Source of the DNA: Oceanobacillus kimchii X50 | GTDB taxonomy: Bacteria; Bacillota; Bacilli; Bacillales; Amphibacillaceae | NCBI RefSeq assembly: GCF_000340475.1 | Contig: NZ_CM001792.1 | Location: 3,399,253-3,463,252, forward strand | Length of the DNA stretch: 64,000 bases | Direction of reading: 5' to 3' | In this document: piece after piece, positions 60,187 to 64,000 of the stretch | Layout: every line of letters begins with the position of its first letter | Numbering within the stretch: the stretch's first letter is position 1 | Notes under the pieces: model-generated | Database searches by the model: none | What the model was told of the DNA's origin: nothing | What the model saw: only the letters and a program-made list of their open reading frames with translations | Made by a program: the position numbers and the translations under genes

Positions 60187-60576
60187 TTAAACTTCTTTTA
60201 CTACCGTTTCCGCATACGTATCTTGAGGAAGCACACTACCATCTTTCCCCTCAAATCCTTTACGGTCCCCAAGATATTTAAATGTACTAAAACAATCTCG
60301 ATAAGCCATTCGTTTGATAATTTGGTTTGGAGTCGGGGCTTGTCCGTCTGTCCCTTCTATTTTTAAGCCTGTTTGTTTATACCCTATTGTTTGCCCACAT
60401 CTGCGAAGTTGTGCGTATTCTAATCCCCACATGACAACCGTTGGAGTGACCAATGCATGCACAGCTTCACTCTTAATTTTCTTCCGCATTAACTGCTCTA
60501 CACCAATCGTAACTGCCGTTGAGATAGCTAAGTCAATAAAATACGCTTTCGTTCTTTTTTTCGTTATCGCCTTCAT
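60187..60576 (-). CDS. RDD family membrane protein
   Basis: A 129-residue protein of RDD type. The N-terminal KKRTKAYFIDLAIS has the conserved Arg and Asp, hydrophobic segments are at about residues 12-30 and 40-55, and GQTIGYKQTGLKIEGTDG is the usual central motif before the C-terminal part. Family members are small membrane proteins of mostly unknown role, some linked to ion or stress tolerance. The C-terminal tail (after about residue 95) is more polar than usual. Monocistronic. Confidence 0.7.
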   Translation of the reverse strand: MKAITKKRTKAYFIDLAISTAVTIGVEQLMRKKIKSEAVHALVTPTVVMWGLEYAQLRRCGQTIGYKQTGLKIEGTDGQAPTPNQIIKRMAYRDCFSTFKYLGDRKGFEGKDGSVLPQDTYAETVVKEV

Positions 60577-60760
60577 TTTTTCCCTACCCCCTTGTAGTTG
60601 TTACGTTATGTACGCTTATACATCAAGAATGGTTTCAATATTTTTTAATTCTCGCTATAATCATATAAACATGAATGTTACGATATGTATAGAAAGGTTA
60701 CTTCAACCTCAATTATTTATATTCAAAATAGGGTATACCTAATATGAAGGAGTGATAGTG

Positions 60761-61645
60761 ATGAACCAAAAGCAATTGGAACAAATGAAAAATAGTAAAG
60801 GATTTATCGCAGCACTGGATCAAAGTGGCGGAAGTACACCGAAGGCACTTGCAGCTTATGGAATTCCTGAAAATGCCTACAACAATGAAGATGAAATGTT
60901 TGATTTAGTTCATGAAATGCGTACAAGAATCATAACTTCCCCATCGTTCGATTCGGACTTTATTATTGGAGCAATTCTATTTGAACAGACGATGGACCGT
61001 GAAATTGAAGGCATGTATACAGGGGATTATCTAGCTGAAAAAAAAGGCATTGTACCTTTTCTAAAAGTGGATAAAGGACTCGCTGAAGAAACGAATGGCG
61101 TGCAATTAATGAAACCGATTGATAATTTAGATGAGACGTTACAACGTGCTAATGAACGTAATATATTCGGAACAAAAATGCGTTCCGTAATTAAAAAAGC
61201 GAACCCCGAAGCAATCAAAGAAGTCGTAGATCAACAATTCGATATCGGCAAGAAAATTATTGCAGCTGGATTAGTTCCGATTATCGAGCCAGAAGTAGAC
61301 ATTCATAGCGTAGAAAAAGAAAAGTGCGAAGACTTGTTAAAAACAGAAATACTTAACCATCTCGATCAATTAAGTGAAAATCAGAACGTTATGTTAAAAT
61401 TAACAATTCCAACAAAGAAAAATTTATATAAAGAGCTTATCGACCATCCAAGAGTAGTGCGTGTTGTTGCATTATCAGGCGGCTACTCGACTGATGTCGC
61501 AAATGAAAAACTAAAAGAAAACGACGGTTTAATCGCAAGCTTTTCCCGTGCATTGAGCCAGGATTTAAATGCCGATCAATCCGATGAAGCATTTAATATA
61601 TCTCTACAAAAAGCAGTAAAATCCATTTATGATGCATCTGTGTAA
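60761..61645 (+). CDS. fda: Fructose-bisphosphate aldolase class I
   Basis: A 294-residue class I (Schiff-base) aldolase that splits fructose-1,6-bisphosphate in glycolysis and gluconeogenesis. Family motifs are [37 protein letters not shown] (KVDKG), [38 protein letters not shown] with the Schiff-base Lys region, and ALSGGYSTD with the phosphate-binding Gly-Gly. The ATG at 60761 has AAGGAG 8 bases upstream; a GTG at 60752 is in frame but too close. Monocistronic with its own terminator. Confidence 0.92.
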   Translation: MNQKQLEQMKNSKGFIAALDQSGGSTPKALAAYGIPENAYNNEDEMFDLVHEMRTRIITSPSFDSDFIIGAILFEQTMDREIEGMYTGDYLAEKKGIVPFLKVDKGLAEETNGVQLMKPIDNLDETLQRANERNIFGTKMRSVIKKANPEAIKEVVDQQFDIGKKIIAAGLVPIIEPEVDIHSVEKEKCEDLLKTEILNHLDQLSENQNVMLKLTIPTKKNLYKELIDHPRVVRVVALSGGYSTDVANEKLKENDGLIASFSRALSQDLNADQSDEAFNISLQKAVKSIYDASV

Positions 61646-61676
61646 ATACGAATAGAGGATAATGAAGTGGATTGTA

Positions 61677-61714
61677 AAATAGCAGCACCCTAGGCATGTA
61701 GGGTACTGCTATTT
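61677..61714 (+). terminator. Rho-independent terminator of the fda gene
   Basis: AAATAGCAG-C-ACCCTA and TAGGGT-A-CTGCTATTT form a stem of about 15 bp around GGCATG, followed by GTTTGG. It lies 31 bases after the stop. Confidence 0.85.
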
Positions 61715-61769
61715 GTTTGGTTCGGTGCTTATGTTTAACTCCTGTTTATAAGATACAATTTATATTGGG

Positions 61770-62090
61770 GTTTTAGAGCAGATCTAGTCTATTTACTATA
61801 ATTTTTGTGGTTTGGTTGTAGTTTGGTTGATAGACCCGTTCTATTCACTATAATTTTTGTGGTTCGCTTGTAGTTTGGTTGATAGGCACGTTCTATTCAC
61901 TACAATTTTTGTGGTTCGCTTGTAGTTTGGTTGATAGGCACGTTCTATTCACTATAATTTTTGTGATTTGTTTGTAGTTTGGTTGATAGGCACGTTCTAT
62001 TCACTACAATTTTTGTGATTTGCTTGTAGTTTGGTTGATAGGCACGTTCTATTCACTATAATTTTTGTGGTTTGGTTGATAAACAAGATT
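61770..62090. repeat. 52-bp tandem repeat, array 2 (six units)
   Basis: TTCTATTCAC (or GTCTATTTAC in the first unit) starts at 61787, 61839, 61891, 61943, 61995 and 62047, an exact 52-bp period. Each unit reads roughly GGTTGATAGGCACGTTCTAT, TCACTAYAATTTTTGTG and RTTYGCTTGTAGTT. Central units differ at a handful of positions; outer ones are more diverged. It occupies most of the gap between fda and the lipoprotein gene. Related units lie at 29615-29790. Confidence 0.9.
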
Positions 62091-62172
62091 AAACGTTTTA
62101 AAAACAATATTCAAACCTAGCTAAAAAACAATCACCTACCTAAATAAGCGACTCAATTACACCACAGAACCA

Positions 62173-62634
62173 TTACTCGACTTTCTTAAATCCCTGTGAC
62201 TCAATTAATTCTATTGATTTCTCCAAACTAATTCCTTCAGACGGATCTCCTTCAAACATGGAACCTTCTAATTCCGCTATTTCACTTGCATCTGCTTCAT
62301 TGTAATCTACTGTTACCTTCTCCACTACTTTATCATCTTGGTAATCAATTTCATGGGTTAAGCCATCGACATTTTGATAATCTTCGGCTAACGGTGCTAA
62401 CAGCTCTTCTGCTTCTTCTTTTGTCGCAACTCCCAATGCCCTGTATTCTATCTCACTTTCTGATACTTGCTTTACAACTTTGTCATCTTCTGCTGTATAG
62501 GTGAGTGTAATCAAAATCCCATCTTCTTCAGCCTGATACTTCACCGTTTCTTCACTGTTACAAGCAACTAGAGCGAACATCGCAACAGCGATGAACAACA
62601 ATCCTGCCATTCGAACCAACAAACGTTTTTCCAT
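62173..62634 (-). CDS. YehR-like lipoprotein (DUF1307)
   Basis: A 153-residue lipoprotein. The signal peptide ends in the lipobox L-V-A-C (Cys25), and the mature part is an acidic DUF1307 domain (KVVKQVSESEIEYRALGVATKEEAEELL, then EIDYQDDKVVEKVTVDYNEAD). The function of the family is unknown; it is widespread in Firmicutes and enterobacteria. Monocistronic. The following 273 bases hold only a terminator for the sulfatase gene; nothing else was recognised. Confidence 0.8.
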   Translation of the reverse strand: MEKRLLVRMAGLLFIAVAMFALVACNSEETVKYQAEEDGILITLTYTAEDDKVVKQVSESEIEYRALGVATKEEAEELLAPLAEDYQNVDGLTHEIDYQDDKVVEKVTVDYNEADASEIAELEGSMFEGDPSEGISLEKSIELIESQGFKKVE

Positions 62635-62848
62635 TCATTCCTCTCCTATCATCGCTAAGTTAATCAAAGGGTGTCTGTATAAAGATAGTTTGAGGTTAGG
62701 TAATTTAAAATTTGAAATAATATGAAGTCCAAAAAAGAATCGTTAGTCTATGTAATGGTTGCTCCATTTCCCAATTTGTTTCCGTTTATCCCTTATGAAA
62801 CACACTATACAAATGTATTCCTCTGAAAAGTAATTATGCAAAAAAAAG

Positions 62849-62886
62849 AACCATAATTCTAGGACATCCCCCCGGGAACTATGGCT
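62849..62886 (-). terminator. Rho-independent terminator of the sulfatase gene
   Basis: AACCATAATTC (62849-62859) pairs, with a wobble or mismatch, with GAACTATGG and following bases (62876-62886), around a CCCCCCGGG-containing loop. On the minus strand it is followed by CTTTTTTTTGC. Confidence 0.75.
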
Positions 62887-62907
62887 CATGTAGTGATTCC
62901 CTCCTTA

Positions 62908-63999
62908 TTATGTTTTTCTTTTTGGGTATACATCTGTTCTGTCAGCCCAGTCTTCCCAAATGTTAATCATTTCTTTTACCAACTCGGGATAGTGATCTTT
63001 GATGTTATTCATTTCTGTTCGATCGTTATCGATGTCATATAATTCCCAGTCCATTTCCCTTACTTTGGACAATTTCCATTTTCCTTTTCTAACGCCACAA
63101 TGATGTTCATGTTCAAAACAAAAAGTACGTTCTGCTACATTTTCTCCTTCAAAGGCAGGCACTAAGCTTTCTCCTTCCATTGGTAGGATTTGATTACCGT
63201 TATATTGACTTGGATACGGCGCACCAGTGATATCTACCAATGTTGCCATAATATCAATAAAATGACCTGGTCGATGGTCAACTTGACCTTCTTTTAATAC
63301 CTTAGTAGGCCAATGCGCAATTAATGGAGTGCTAATTCCTCCTTCATGACTATAATGCTTATATAGTTGAAGTGGCGTACTGCTCGCATTTGCCCAGCCA
63401 GAACCGTAACTATGATACGAATCTGGGCCGCCCATTTGATTCAAATCTTCTTTCCGGTGTAGGAAATTAGATGTCGTAATCCAATTATCAAATCCCCATG
63501 GATCCCATTCGGCACATGCACCATTATCTGAACAAAATAAAATAAGTGTGTTTTCCATTTCATTATTGTTCTCTAACTCTTTCAAGACTCTACCAATATT
63601 TTGATCCATACGGTCAATCATTCCTGCATAAATCGCCATGCGCTTCGTTAAATCTTGTTGTCTGTCGGGGTCAATCGAATCCCATGCTGGATTGACACCT
63701 TGAATGTCCCGATCACGATTCCAATATTTCGCACGTGGTGACAGTTCTGTATCCTTTGATACAATGCCTAGCTTTTTCATTCTTTCTAAGCGTTCTTTTC
63801 GTATATGATCCCAACCGACTTGATATACTTTTTCATATTTTTCTATTTCTTCTTTCGGCGCTTGCAATGGAAAATGCGGTGCATTATACGATAAATATAA
63901 AAAGTATGGTTCACCCTCTGCTTTAGCATCTTCCATAAATTCTAATGCATAGTCTGTAATAGCGTCTGTGGCATAAAAATCTCCGTTGTTATAACGCTT
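62908..63999 (-). CDS. Sulfatase (arylsulfatase type), C-terminal part, 5' end outside window
   Basis: The frame is open to the end of the window, giving the last ~363 residues of a type I sulfatase. Segments include FYATDAITDYALEF, PYFLYLSYNAPHFPLQAPKE, YAGMIDRMDQNIGRVLKELE, TLILFCSDNGACAEW (metal-binding Asp-Asn), SHEGGISTPLIAHWP and the FDIMATLVDITGAPYP-type region (here FIDIMATLVDITGAPYPSQY). The formylglycine Cys/Ser motif lies upstream, outside the window. Such enzymes remove sulfate esters from aryl compounds or polysaccharides. No signal peptide information is available. Confidence 0.88.
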   Translation of the reverse strand, partial: KRYNNGDFYATDAITDYALEFMEDAKAEGEPYFLYLSYNAPHFPLQAPKEEIEKYEKVYQVGWDHIRKERLERMKKLGIVSKDTELSPRAKYWNRDRDIQGVNPAWDSIDPDRQQDLTKRMAIYAGMIDRMDQNIGRVLKELENNNEMENTLILFCSDNGACAEWDPWGFDNWITTSNFLHRKEDLNQMGGPDSYHSYGSGWANASSTPLQLYKHYSHEGGISTPLIAHWPTKVLKEGQVDHRPGHFIDIMATLVDITGAPYPSQYNGNQILPMEGESLVPAFEGENVAERTFCFEHEHHCGVRKGKWKLSKVREMDWELYDIDNDRTEMNNIKDHYPELVKEMINIWEDWADRTDVYPKRKT

Positions 64000-64000
64000 T

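Noticed and set aside
61770..62090. Possible CRISPR array because of regularly repeated sequence
   Set aside because: The whole 52-bp unit repeats, including the part that would be spacer; there are no unique spacers and no cas genes nearby.

Overview
The window is A+T-rich DNA from a low-GC, endospore-forming member of the Bacillaceae. An Oceanobacillus- or Virgibacillus-like marine or halotolerant bacillus fits best. This rests on a CotF-type spore coat protein, an FMN riboswitch, a sigma-W type promoter, Bacillus gene pairs (ycgFG, ydbST, malKR/maeN, adeR-ald, yxdJ-LM-yxeA) and strong GGAGG ribosome binding sites. No rRNA, tRNA, CRISPR array, prophage or transposase gene was seen.

Layout. 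1-6.3 kb: the end of a LysE-type exporter, a YcgG-like protein, a dimethylarginine hydrolase-like enzyme, a coat protein, a zinc alcohol dehydrogenase and the ydbST pair behind a sigma-W promoter. 6.6-20.7 kb (minus strand): a large amino-sugar locus with GH20 and GH3 hexosaminidases, a lactonase, a CUT1 sugar ABC transporter lacking its own ATPase, a YesL protein, an amidohydrolase/deacetylase, a DgaE-like ammonia-lyase, a KDG kinase, a DgaF-like KDPG aldolase and a GntR/UTRA regulator. Together they encode a plausible route from oxidised N-acetylglucosamine (the aldonate) to pyruvate and glyceraldehyde-3-phosphate, bypassing nagA/nagB. 21-24 kb: an FMN-riboswitch-controlled ribE-ribB-ribH operon lacking ribD and the GTP cyclohydrolase II domain. 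24-29 kb: a malate module (Na+/malate symporter, malic enzyme, MalK/MalR-like two-component system).

29-33 kb: a degenerate stretch with a frameshifted VOC gene, an orphan Z1 ATPase gene ended early by a stop codon, and a 52-bp tandem repeat array. 33-39 kb: a complete opp peptide transporter operon. 39-45 kb: an alanine group (YkvI-like transporter, AdeR, Ald, Alr). 45-49 kb: a GNAT gene interrupted by a MITE-like element, a flavodoxin-fold reductase, an arylamine N-acetyltransferase and a PadR/DUF4188 pair. 48.7-53.7 kb: a probable branched hydroxy-acid (HMG-like) catabolic cluster with a divergent FCD-GntR regulator and two identical operator palindromes. 54-60 kb: a Bce/Yxd-type peptide-sensing and detoxification module with an unusual kinase. 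60-64 kb: an RDD protein, class I fructose-bisphosphate aldolase, a second 52-bp repeat array, a YehR-like lipoprotein and the 3' part of a sulfatase gene.

The intergenic DNA is rich in dispersed repeats: a ~160-200 bp family with three long copies and one short copy, two MITE-like elements with TGTTCAAAAAG ends, an element with AGAAATATAC terminal inverted repeats, a GC-rich repeat between a response regulator and its kinase, and the two 52-bp arrays. At least four genes are visibly broken or shortened (GNAT, VOC, a flavin reductase remnant, the Z1 C-terminus). All functional calls come from reading motifs and context; no database search was run.
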